DNA of 38,564 bases, from the NCBI GenBank assembly GCA_947426355.1, contig CANEDU010000004.1, positions 1-38,564 of the forward strand, read 5' to 3'. The notes under the pieces are model-generated. The model searched no databases, was not told the origin of the DNA, and worked only from the letters and a program-made list of their open reading frames with translations. The DNA is from an uncultured Adlercreutzia sp. (GTDB taxonomy: Bacteria > Actinomycetota > Coriobacteriia > Coriobacteriales > Eggerthellaceae). Below, piece by piece: positions 23,696 through 31,580 of this stretch. Both the position numbers and the translations under genes were made by a program. Position 1 is the first letter of the stretch; each line of letters opens with the position of its first letter.

Positions 23696-24946
23696 TTAAA
23701 CGCCCTCGGGGGCGGAAGCCTCATCCATTCCCAGCAAGCGCCGCGCATGGTCAGTGAGGGCAAATTCCGCCGGCCGCGCCTTCACCCTCCAGACCAGCTT
23801 CGCCGCCTCGAGCGATGCCAAATGCTTGCGCGTCATCTGCTTTCCCAGATCAATGTTGCGAGCAAGCTCGTCTATGGTCGCCGTACCATACATGCCAAAA
23901 AGCTCAAACTGAGCAAGAACAAATACAATGGAGCCCTCTTTGTCGCCAAGATCTTGATCTCGGACAAGGTTGTCCATTCTCTCTTCAATCGCTCCAAAAG
24001 CCTCTTTACTCTTCAAAAGCCTTTCGAGAATATTAACTTGGGCAATACGCACCAGCGTCAGCAAATCGTAGATGAAAAAAGTCATTTCGGCCCGATTGAG
24101 TGCATTCTCGACACTGGTGAAAGCTCGGTAGTACACGTTGCGATTTTCGGCAATCGCTCGCGACAGAGAAAGCACGGTAGGCACCGACAACGCCTCCGAC
24201 AAGAACAGCGCCAACAAATAGCGACCCGTTCTACCATTTCCATCATAGAAGGGGTGAGCGTATTCGAATAGATAGTGGGAGGCTAACGCGCTTACCATCT
24301 CGGGCATGTCTTCGCGTTGCATTAGTCGCAGCATTGCCTCCATGACTTCGATAATCTTACTTTCCGGCTCAAGCCCCCGATGGATAACTTTGATTCCACC
24401 CGCAGTGACGTCCACCCCACCTGCGCGAAAAACCTCTCCATCGGGAAGTTTGGACTCAGGCAATTCGCCATCCATGATTTTGTCATAGATAGCCCGTATC
24501 TCTTGAATCGTTCGGGGCATCTCACGTTCAGCCTTGCCAAGCTCGAGATATAACTGCGCCAACTCCTTAAAGCGGCGAAACTCGTTGTCTTGCATCGTTC
24601 GCGTATCGAGAGCTTCTTTTACCTGGGCACGCGTGCTGTGAATCTCCTCAATGGCGTTCGAGCTCACCACCTCATCGAACACCAAGCCACGCACCAATGC
24701 CATGCGAGCAATAGGCGGAAGGGACCGCATAAGGGACGAGACCTTTCTCTCCGTTCGGAGAATCTGCTCATAGAGGACGAACAGTTCTCGCGGCATAGCA
24801 ATAAACAGTGGTCCGTTAGGCGTCTCAAGGTCCAGATCAAACGATGATGGCATAGCGCGGCGGCAACGAGCTTGCTCATCCAACTCGGCAAAGCGATCGG
24901 CTGAGGTGCTTTTGTAGAAGGCTTTTGAGAGTTCCTGATAATCCAT
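23696..24946 (-). CDS. Fic family protein (adenylyltransferase), with own inhibitory helix
   Basis: A 416-residue class II-type Fic protein. The N-terminal domain carries an inhibitory-helix motif S96-x3-E100 (in VVSSNAIEEI), although the residue after the Glu is Glu, not the usual Gly/Asn. The Fic core is H231PFYDGNGRTGR242, complete, with catalytic His and the phosphate-binding Asn and Arg residues. A winged-helix-like C-terminus (about 345-405) includes TIDELARNIDLGKQMTRKHLASLE. It should transfer AMP from ATP to a protein hydroxyl, auto-restrained by Glu100. Local G+C looks clearly lower than in flanking genes, suggesting transfer. The start follows AAGGAGAGAGAGC, and TATAAT lies 46-51 nt upstream. 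Confidence 0.93.
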   Translation of the reverse strand: MDYQELSKAFYKSTSADRFAELDEQARCRRAMPSSFDLDLETPNGPLFIAMPRELFVLYEQILRTERKVSSLMRSLPPIARMALVRGLVFDEVVSSNAIEEIHSTRAQVKEALDTRTMQDNEFRRFKELAQLYLELGKAEREMPRTIQEIRAIYDKIMDGELPESKLPDGEVFRAGGVDVTAGGIKVIHRGLEPESKIIEVMEAMLRLMQREDMPEMVSALASHYLFEYAHPFYDGNGRTGRYLLALFLSEALSVPTVLSLSRAIAENRNVYYRAFTSVENALNRAEMTFFIYDLLTLVRIAQVNILERLLKSKEAFGAIEERMDNLVRDQDLGDKEGSIVFVLAQFELFGMYGTATIDELARNIDLGKQMTRKHLASLEAAKLVWRVKARPAEFALTDHARRLLGMDEASAPEGV

Positions 24947-24991
24947 GCTCTCTCTCCTTATATATTTTCATTCTCTGAATCGCCCATGCTA

Positions 24992-24997
24992 ATTATA
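24992..24997 (-). promoter_or_regulatory. -10 box for the fic gene
   Basis: A perfect TATAAT lies on the minus strand, about 45 nt before the fic start, in AT-rich sequence. A consensus -35 is not evident. Confidence 0.5.
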
Positions 24998-25148
24998 CAA
25001 TCTAAGGAAAAGTATGATTAACAAGAAGGCGCGACAGAGCGAAATGATACCAAAGGTATCGTTTTACCTTCTTGGAACGAATGGGGCGACGCTATCGTTT
25101 TCTTTGCATGGCAAGACCGGCGAGAGCAGGTTCAGCGCGCGTTCCGCC

Positions 25149-26240
25149 TTAGTAGTAGCGGAAATAGGCCGCGCAGCTGCCCTCGCTGGAGACCATGCAG
25201 GGGCCGACGGGGTTCTCCGGCGTGCAAACCTTGCGGAACAAGGGGCATTCGCTGGGGGCCATGATGCCGCGCAACACATCGCCGCAGCGGCAGCCCTTAG
25301 GCTCCACCGTAGGCTCGATGGGCGGGTTGAAGCGACGCATGGCGTCGAACTCGGCGAACTCCTCGCGGATGCGATAGCCGCTGCCAGGAATCTCGCCCAG
25401 GCCACGCCAAACTGCCGGACAGGTTTCGAAGACCTCGTCGATAGCGGCCAAAGCCACGGGATTGCCCTCGGGCATGACGCCGCGGGCGTAGGCGATTTCG
25501 ATTTCAGCACGGCCTTCGTGCAGCTGACGCATAATCATGGCAATGCCCTGGAGCACATCTACCGGCTCGAACCCGGTGATGACGCCGGGGATGCCGTATT
25601 TCTCGGCCAGGAAGCGGTAAGGCTCGGCGCCGATGATGGTGGACACGTGACCAGGCAGAATGAGCGCGCTCACCTGCAGAGCGGGGTCGTTGATGATGAC
25701 CTCCAGCGCACCCGGCATGTTCTTGTGCGCGCCGTAGACGCTGAAGTTCTTAAGGCCCATGGCCTTCGCACGCTTGATGGCCATGGCCACCAGCGGCGTG
25801 GTAGTTTCGAAGCCGACGCCCACAAAGACGATTTGGCGGTCGGGGTTTTCGCTCGCCAGGCGCAGGGCGTCCAACGGCGAGTAGACGATCTCCACCGACC
25901 GGCCCGCCGCCTGCTCGGCCAGCAAACTGGAAGAAGAACCGGGTACGCGGGTCATGTCGCCGAACGTGGCGATGGTAACTTCCGGCACGCGGGCCAGGGC
26001 AATCACCTTATCGATGTCGTGGTTGCTTGTGACGCACACAGGGCATCCCGGACCCGAGGCCAAACGCGTGCCCTCGGGCATGAGGCCGCGAATGCCGTTG
26101 CGTGCAATGGCCACGGTGTGGGTGCCGCAGACTTCCATAAGCGTCGCGGACTCGGGGGCCAGAGCCTGAATGGAGTCAATCAGCCCTCGGGCCAACGCGG
26201 GGTCTTTAAACGCTTTCAGCTCTTGCTGCATGGCGTCCAT
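25149..26240 (-). CDS. hypD: Hydrogenase formation protein HypD
   Basis: A 363-residue HypD, the scaffold on which the Fe(CN)2CO group of [NiFe] hydrogenase is built with HypC. Key motifs are MEVCGTHTVAIARNGIRGLMP and ASGPGCPVCVTSNHDID, where the active cysteines lie. FGDMTRVPGS, GFETTTPLVA and PGHVSTIIG follow. Near the C-terminus cysteines in CRCGDVLRG, ECPLF, KVC and GPC surround the [4Fe-4S] cluster. The start is the first ATG, 2 bp after the hypC stop, so hypC and hypD are coupled. The expected next gene, hypE, is absent: the next minus-strand gene is fic. Confidence 0.97.
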   Translation of the reverse strand: MDAMQQELKAFKDPALARGLIDSIQALAPESATLMEVCGTHTVAIARNGIRGLMPEGTRLASGPGCPVCVTSNHDIDKVIALARVPEVTIATFGDMTRVPGSSSSLLAEQAAGRSVEIVYSPLDALRLASENPDRQIVFVGVGFETTTPLVAMAIKRAKAMGLKNFSVYGAHKNMPGALEVIINDPALQVSALILPGHVSTIIGAEPYRFLAEKYGIPGVITGFEPVDVLQGIAMIMRQLHEGRAEIEIAYARGVMPEGNPVALAAIDEVFETCPAVWRGLGEIPGSGYRIREEFAEFDAMRRFNPPIEPTVEPKGCRCGDVLRGIMAPSECPLFRKVCTPENPVGPCMVSSEGSCAAYFRYY

Positions 26241-26242
26241 AG

Positions 26243-26488
26243 TTAAGCCGCCGGCTGGGTATCAAGATCGGCCAGTTCGGGGAACTGCTTCACCAGCTCG
26301 ATGGTTTCCAGCGCGAACTGCTCGTCCACCACCTCAATGGCGAAGCCGGCGTGCACGAGCACGTAGTCGCCCACTTGCGCCTGGGGCGTGAGGTCAACAG
26401 AAATCTCGCGGGTCACGCCCAGAATATCAACCGTGGCAAGATTGCCCTCTTCCAGGGCCGCCACCTTAGCCGGAATTGCCAAGCACAT
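26243..26488 (-). CDS. hypC: Hydrogenase assembly chaperone HypC
   Basis: An 81-residue HypC/HupF chaperone beginning MCLAIPAKV, with the essential Cys2 that carries the iron ligand. VGDYVLVHAGFAIEVVDE is the family's OB-fold signature. Length is typical. It follows AAGGAG with 6 nt spacing and lies 73 bp after hypF and 2 bp before hypD. It shuttles the Fe(CN)2CO unit between HypD and the hydrogenase large subunit. Confidence 0.97.
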   Translation of the reverse strand: MCLAIPAKVAALEEGNLATVDILGVTREISVDLTPQAQVGDYVLVHAGFAIEVVDEQFALETIELVKQFPELADLDTQPAA

Positions 26489-26561
26489 ACGCTACTCCTT
26501 AATGCATTTCTTAAAGTTGCATTGTCGCAGGTTCGCCCAAGGAAGTCAGCAGCCTTTCGGG

Positions 26562-29066
26562 TCAGTTACCCTGCTCGTCGGGACGGACGGAGCTCGCTGC
26601 CACAACGGCCTGGCCGAAAGAGATGCAGCCATCGTTGGGCGGCAAGTCGCGGTTGATGGCGGCGGTGAAGCCTGCTTCGGACAAGGCGGGCAGAACATGC
26701 TCCACGATGTAGCGGTTCATGAACACGCCGCCCGAGAGAGCCACCGTGCCGATGCCGTACAAAGCCCGCACCAGTTCGGCCGCCATGACGATGGCCGAAA
26801 CGAAAGCGTCGTGGAAACGGCGTGCGATGATGGATACGGGTACACCCGCCTCCATGTCATCGAGCAAGGCGCGGAACGTGGGGGCGGCATCCAGCAGAAC
26901 GACCGAGGTGTCCTCGGCGGTGCTCGTCTCGGTGGCCGTGTTCTTCTGGGCTGTGATGGCATAGCGCTCGCGGGCGGCAAGCTCGCCTTCGCCCACCACG
27001 CCGGCGGCCTCTTCCGCCGCCGCGGTCCCGGGCGCATCGGCGCCGGCCGTTTCCATAGCGGCTTCCAGCAGGATAGCGCCTTCGCCCTCGTAGCTGGGCT
27101 CGGTGCAGAGGCCGAGCAAAGCGCTCGCTGCATCGAACAGACGCCCGACCGAGGACGTCATGGGCGTGTTCAAGCCTCGCTCAATCATGGTGTCGCACAC
27201 CTCGGCCTCCTCGCCCAAAGGCGCAAGGGCAGCCTCGGCGGCCGAATGATCGAGCAAATCGTAGGCCCACAGCACGCCGTAGGCCATGCGCAGCGGATGC
27301 TTGATGGCTGCCGCGCCGCCGGGCATGGGCACATAGGCGAAGTTCGCGAAACGCTCGAAGGCCTGGCGATTCGAAAGCAGCACCTCGCCACCCCAGATAG
27401 CGCCATCGACCCCGTAGCCCGTACCGTCGAAGGCGATGCCGCAAACCGCATCCACCAGACCATGCTCAGCCAAAACCGACACGATATGAGCATGGTGATG
27501 CTGCACCTCGGTTAAGGGCAGGGTCTGATGACGCGCCCATTTCGAGGTAAGGTATTCAGGATGCAAGTCGCAAACCACCGCCGTCGGCGTCATTTCGAAG
27601 AGGCTCTCGAAGCGATCCTTCGCGGCGAGCCACGCGTCGTAGATTTCGGCGTTTTCCACATCTCCAATGTGCTGGGACACAAAGCCGTCGGTGCCGCGCA
27701 GCAGCGTGAAGGTGTTCTTCTGCTCGGGGCCCGCCGCGAAGACGATGCCCTCTGCGGGCTCGACGCCTTCGCCGGCGGCCGACACCGGCACCGGCGCATA
27801 GCCGCGCGCACGGCGCAGGAACTGAACGGCGCACTCGGGGTTCTCGGAGGTTCCAACCTGGATGAGACGCACTACGGAGTCGTCGAAGCGGGTGAGGATG
27901 GGGCGGTTGTTGCCGAGGAAAGCGTCAGCGATGCCGGCCAGCTTCTCGCGGGCCTCTTCGTCGGCGATGCAGATGGGCTCATCGTGCACGTTGCCCGAAG
28001 TCATCACCAAAAGCGGCACGGGAACACCCGGCGCGCAGGACGCGGCGGCCTCTTCGGGATGTGCTGCCTCCCAAGCCTCGGCAAAATCGTGCATGAGCAG
28101 GTGCTGCACCGGCGTGTAGGGCACCATGACCCCCAGCTCAGAAAGCTTGTCGGCCACCCCAGCGCCGATGGCCCCGTCGGGTCGCTTGCGCAGAAGTACA
28201 ATGGGCCGCGACGCCCCCGTGAGCACCGCCTCTTCCTCCTCGCTCGCAAAGCACAGAGCGCGGGCCGCCTCCACTGAAGGCGCCATCACCGCAAAGGCCT
28301 TGCCATCGCGGCGCTTGCGACGGCGCAGCTCAGCCACCGCCTCGGCGTTGTTGGCGTCGCACACCAAATGGAACCCGCCAAGCCCCTTCACCGCGAGAAT
28401 CTTCCCTGCCATGAGCATCTCTACCGCTGCCGCGAAAATGGCGTCGGACTCTTCGCGCGTCTTCCCGATCAGCTCTTCGCCCTCAGCACCAACACGCCAG
28501 GTCACCGACGGTCCGCACTCGAAGCAGGCGTCCGGCTGGGCGTGAAAGCGACGGTCCAGCGGATCGGCGTACTCGGCAGCGCAGCGCTCGCACATGGGGA
28601 AGGCCGCCATGGATGTGGCCGCGCGGTCGTAGGGCAAATGATCGATGATGGTGAAGCGCGGCCCGCAGTTCGTGCAGTTGATGAAGGGGTAGCGGTACCG
28701 GCGATCGTTGGGATTGAACAGCTCGGCTACGCAATCGGAGCACGTGGCCAAGTCGGGCGAGACGAGCGTGGTTTCCTCCACGGCGTCGTCATCGGAGAAG
28801 CGAATCTCGAAGCTGTCGAAGTCCTCCAGGGGCACTTCCTTGATGTCAATCTCCTCAACGCGCGAGGCGGCAGGAGCGTTGTCGGACAGCTCCATGATGA
28901 ACTCGTCTACCAACTTGCTCTCGCCCTCGGCATGAATGTAGACGCCATCGGCCGCGTTCAGCACCCAGCCGTTGATGAGGTACTTCTTCGCCATTCGATA
29001 AACAAAGGGGCGAAATCCCACCCCTTGCACGATTCCCTTCACATGGATATCGACCGCATCGATCAT
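26562..29066 (-). CDS. hypF: Carbamoyltransferase HypF (with Ala/Glu-rich insertion)
   Basis: An 834-residue HypF from the ATG at 29066, behind AAGGGAGC. Domain order is complete. The acylphosphatase domain (1 to about 92) has GVGFR, R19. Two zinc fingers follow, C109-x2-C112-x18-C131-x2-C134 and C159-x2-C162-x18-C181-x2-C184. A YrdC domain (about 200-390) comes next, then a Kae1-like carbamoyltransferase domain with HHAHIVSVLAEH, FDGTGYGVDGAIWGGE and SGGVFMN. HypF makes the cyanide ligands of [NiFe] hydrogenase from carbamoyl phosphate. An insertion of about 55 residues (about 669-725), rich in Ala, Glu and Thr, interrupts the last domain and explains the length above the usual 750-780. Confidence 0.95.
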   Translation of the reverse strand: MIDAVDIHVKGIVQGVGFRPFVYRMAKKYLINGWVLNAADGVYIHAEGESKLVDEFIMELSDNAPAASRVEEIDIKEVPLEDFDSFEIRFSDDDAVEETTLVSPDLATCSDCVAELFNPNDRRYRYPFINCTNCGPRFTIIDHLPYDRAATSMAAFPMCERCAAEYADPLDRRFHAQPDACFECGPSVTWRVGAEGEELIGKTREESDAIFAAAVEMLMAGKILAVKGLGGFHLVCDANNAEAVAELRRRKRRDGKAFAVMAPSVEAARALCFASEEEEAVLTGASRPIVLLRKRPDGAIGAGVADKLSELGVMVPYTPVQHLLMHDFAEAWEAAHPEEAAASCAPGVPVPLLVMTSGNVHDEPICIADEEAREKLAGIADAFLGNNRPILTRFDDSVVRLIQVGTSENPECAVQFLRRARGYAPVPVSAAGEGVEPAEGIVFAAGPEQKNTFTLLRGTDGFVSQHIGDVENAEIYDAWLAAKDRFESLFEMTPTAVVCDLHPEYLTSKWARHQTLPLTEVQHHHAHIVSVLAEHGLVDAVCGIAFDGTGYGVDGAIWGGEVLLSNRQAFERFANFAYVPMPGGAAAIKHPLRMAYGVLWAYDLLDHSAAEAALAPLGEEAEVCDTMIERGLNTPMTSSVGRLFDAASALLGLCTEPSYEGEGAILLEAAMETAGADAPGTAAAEEAAGVVGEGELAARERYAITAQKNTATETSTAEDTSVVLLDAAPTFRALLDDMEAGVPVSIIARRFHDAFVSAIVMAAELVRALYGIGTVALSGGVFMNRYIVEHVLPALSEAGFTAAINRDLPPNDGCISFGQAVVAASSVRPDEQGN

Positions 29067-29101
29067 GAGCTGCTCCCTTGTCTTGCGCTGTGTTGCGCGA
29101 T

Positions 29102-29170
29102 ATACTACGGACAAGCGAAATGCCCGCTGCATCCGGGCACGACTGCTTCACATTACCGTCATTAATGTGA
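29102..29170 (-). promoter_or_regulatory. hypF upstream region: palindrome and -10 candidate
   Basis: A perfect 8-bp inverted repeat TCACATTA-N7-TAATGTGA (29148-29170) lies upstream of a possible -10 (TAGTAT, 29107-29102). Its centre is near -62 relative to the expected start, a typical activator position. The arms are the reverse of a CRP/FNR site, so that family is not implied. Confidence 0.45.
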
Positions 29171-29190
29171 TGAAGAGCCGTTCTTCCTAT

Positions 29191-29223
29191 GCGAGGGGCG
29201 GCTTTTTCATTGCCGCCCCTCGC
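29191..29223. terminator. Strong GC hairpin between pgi and hypF
   Basis: A 12-bp perfect stem GCGAGGGGCGGC/GCCGCCCCTCGC with a 9-nt loop lies 15 bp after the pgi stop. There is no T-run after it on the minus strand, so it may be a factor-dependent terminator or mRNA end. Confidence 0.55.
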
Positions 29224-29237
29224 CTCCTTGTTAAACT

Positions 29238-31160
29238 CTACAACTCGCTCGCTTCGCCTTCAGCGACATCAGCAGCAACGGCGGCGTCTTCGACAGCTTC
29301 TAGGGCCGCTTCCCCATCGGACGCCTCGGGGGCATCGCCAAGCTCGGCATCGATGGCCGCCTCGGTAGAGGCAGAGGTCTCCACTACCACGGTGGCTTCG
29401 GCCAGCTCTTCGTCTTCGGCCATCGCAGCCGCCTCAGCCAGGGCGCGATCGGTGAAGATGTCGGCGATAACGTCGTCGACCACCTGAGCCAGCTGGCGCA
29501 GCGTAACGCCGGAGTTATCGGGAAGGTGCAGGTGCACGCAACGGCGCCCACGCTTGGCCAACGTCACCAAATCGCCAGCAGCCTGGGCCTTCGCCAGCTC
29601 GCCCAAGCTGGGAGCCGCCGCGCCCTCGGGCAGCGGAATGTCCTTCAGCTCGTCGGCGGATAGGATGAGGAACACACCCATGTTCGGGCCGCCCTTCTGC
29701 AGCTGACCCGTGGAATGCAGGTAGCGCGGACCCACCTCCAGGCAGGACACGCAGCCGAATGACTCGGCCACACCGTGGCGCATCTGCTCGATGGCCTCGC
29801 GACGACCCTCGCCCGTGAACGGCAGAAACGCATTCAGCGCAAAGAAGTCGCCGGGCTGAATAGAGGACAGCAGCGCATAAAGCGTCTCGTGCAAATCCTC
29901 ACAACCCTCGAACACCGGGGCGTAAGTCACTTCCACGTTGCCCATGTCCACGTCTTCGGTGAACACTTCAGTGAAATTGGGCTCAGGCTGACCGTTGTGC
30001 AGAATCTCGAGCACCTCGGCCTTGGCAGAGGCGACATCGGGCTGGTCGAAGGGACACACGCCCATGAGGTAGCCGCACATGGCGATGGCGTACTCCCACA
30101 TGATGAAGTGCTCGGCGAGCTCTTCCACCGTGTCGATACGGTAGTTCAGACGCGGAATGGCGCTGTCAATGTAGGCGAGGCTCATCTCGAAGTTGCGGCG
30201 CTCGTCCCACAGGTCGGTCTGAGTCTGGTACATGATGATGGAGCGATCGCCCGGATCGTCGGTGAGCAGCAGCGAGTCAATTTCGATGTTCGGCAGGATG
30301 CCTTCGCCGTTCTTGCCCAGGGACTCGGCCACCAGCTGCTCAATCCACAGGCCCAGCACGCGACCGCGTTTGGGCGTGAGGAACGAGAACTTGTTGCGCC
30401 CCTTCAGGTAGTTGTCGTAAAGGAACGCCGCCAGATTGATGGCGGGGTTGTCGATGGCGTCCTCGGAGCAGGCCTCTTCAGCCTCGCGGGCGTGGGCCAT
30501 GAAGGCTTCCATATCGATACCCGCCAGCGCGGCCGGCACTAGGCCAAACACCGAAAGCGCCGAGAAGCGCCCGCCCACCGTGGGCTCGCCCGAAAACACC
30601 GCGCGCCAACCCTCTTCACGGGCCTGCTTGTCCAGATCGCTGCCCGGGTCGGTGATGGCCACGAGGTGCTTCACCACATGATCGCCCAGCTCCTTCTCGA
30701 AGGCAGCGCGCACGGCCTCAAGCAGCATGCGCGGCTCAATGGTGCCACCGCTCTTCGAGGAGATAATCACCAGCGTGCGATGGGGGTCGCAGATGGTGAG
30801 CATCTCGCGCACACGCACGGGCGAGTCGGAATCAAGCGTACGGAACTTCACGCGGGTGGAGTCGTGCTTGTTGTACTTGGTGATGGTCATGGGTGCCTGG
30901 GTGGAACCGCCCTGGCCGATAAGCAGGATGGTGTCGATCCCGGCTTCCACCACCTCGTCGGAAAAAGCCTGAATGGCTGCAAGGTCGCACTGCGGAGCGC
31001 TCGCCAAATCGGCCCAGCCCATGAACTGCTCGGCGCAGGCCTGGGCTTCCTCGGAAAAGCCATAGAGGGTAGCGTCTTTGGCGTGAATGCGGCTGGCGGC
31101 GCGGGCCTTCACCAGCGTCTTCGCCGCGGGGTAGAGCTTTTCGATGTCAACGGAAAGCAT
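29238..31160 (-). CDS. pgi: Glucose-6-phosphate isomerase (with acidic C-terminal tail)
   Basis: From the ATG at 31160 (AAAAGGAAG just upstream) the protein has 640 residues. Two SIS domains are visible: TILLIGQGGSTQAPMTITKY and LVIISSKSGGTIEPRML belong to the sugar-phosphate site. GEPTVGGRFSALSVFGL and the C-terminal GPRYLHSTGQLQKGGPNMGVFLIL match the isomerase half of transaldolase-isomerase proteins. It interconverts glucose-6-phosphate and fructose-6-phosphate. The last 70 or so residues (about 570-640) are an Ala/Glu/Asp-rich low-complexity tail not part of the enzyme fold. The frame is open upstream to 31481 but that part runs through promoter and repeat. Confidence 0.9.
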   Translation of the reverse strand: MLSVDIEKLYPAAKTLVKARAASRIHAKDATLYGFSEEAQACAEQFMGWADLASAPQCDLAAIQAFSDEVVEAGIDTILLIGQGGSTQAPMTITKYNKHDSTRVKFRTLDSDSPVRVREMLTICDPHRTLVIISSKSGGTIEPRMLLEAVRAAFEKELGDHVVKHLVAITDPGSDLDKQAREEGWRAVFSGEPTVGGRFSALSVFGLVPAALAGIDMEAFMAHAREAEEACSEDAIDNPAINLAAFLYDNYLKGRNKFSFLTPKRGRVLGLWIEQLVAESLGKNGEGILPNIEIDSLLLTDDPGDRSIIMYQTQTDLWDERRNFEMSLAYIDSAIPRLNYRIDTVEELAEHFIMWEYAIAMCGYLMGVCPFDQPDVASAKAEVLEILHNGQPEPNFTEVFTEDVDMGNVEVTYAPVFEGCEDLHETLYALLSSIQPGDFFALNAFLPFTGEGRREAIEQMRHGVAESFGCVSCLEVGPRYLHSTGQLQKGGPNMGVFLILSADELKDIPLPEGAAAPSLGELAKAQAAGDLVTLAKRGRRCVHLHLPDNSGVTLRQLAQVVDDVIADIFTDRALAEAAAMAEDEELAEATVVVETSASTEAAIDAELGDAPEASDGEAALEAVEDAAVAADVAEGEASEL

Positions 31161-31338
31161 AGGCTTCCTTTTCTCGGTGGATACTGCCAGCCTAAACGGG
31201 AACGCCCCGTGAAGGGCGTCCGTAACTTGTTCGAAACATTTTACCAAAGCCGCCTCCCATGAACAGGGGGGACCCGGTAACCCTATGGCGGTTCTGTGAA
31301 CGAAGAGGAGCTTGCCGCTACCGCCAAGCCGCAAATCT

Positions 31339-31507
31339 GCGAGAAACTGGACAAAAAGCGGTGTTTTGGACTTTTTTCTCTGCCGAATAGGGTCGTCTTT
31401 TTTCTTAAACAATTGGTTAACATTAGTTATTTTATAATTTGTTAGAATTGACGCAGTCGTTCTCGAATTACCAAAGTCCAAAACGCGGTTTTTTGGCCAG
31501 TTTTCGC
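31339..31507. repeat. 36-bp inverted repeat flanking an AT-rich core (MITE-like)
   Basis: The left arm (31339-31374) and the complement of the right arm (31473-31507) align at about 31 of 36 positions, including AAACTGG and GTTTTGGACTTT or CGTTTTGGACTTT. The 98-bp core is strikingly AT-rich for this genome, with TTATAAT-like stretches. No flanking target duplication is obvious. Confidence 0.7.
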
Positions 31508-31528
31508 CTCACCCTTCACCCAAAGTAA

Positions 31529-31551
31529 GAAAGGCACCATCGGTGCCTTTC
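31529..31551 (-). terminator. Terminator of the LytTR regulator gene
   Basis: A perfect 10-bp stem GAAAGGCACC/GGTGCCTTTC with a 3-nt loop is followed on the minus strand by TTACTTT, 30 bp after the stop codon. Confidence 0.75.
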
Positions 31552-31580
31552 CTCAAATACGTTTGGCTGACAAGCTTCCG

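Larger units (their letters stand above)
31161..31580. other. 420-bp intergenic region: pgi promoter, inverted repeat and LytTR-gene terminator
   Basis: No gene is seen here. On the minus strand TAAAAT (around 31243-31238) is a possible -10 for pgi, whose leader can form a small hairpin ACGCCC/GGGCGT (31201-31219). A 7-bp inverted repeat TGGCGGT/ACCGCCA lies at 31286-31292 and 31320-31326. The 36-bp inverted repeat with AT-rich core and the terminator are listed separately. Confidence 0.6.

Noticed and set aside
25044-25066. Hairpin GATACC-aaa-GGTATC as the hypD terminator
   Set aside because: It is about 85 bp beyond the hypD stop and its T-run lies on the plus-strand side, where no gene precedes it.
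31161-31481. A 107-codon N-terminal extension of Pgi
   Set aside because: It runs through the promoter and the inverted repeat; the ATG at 31160 has a ribosome site and fits the family.
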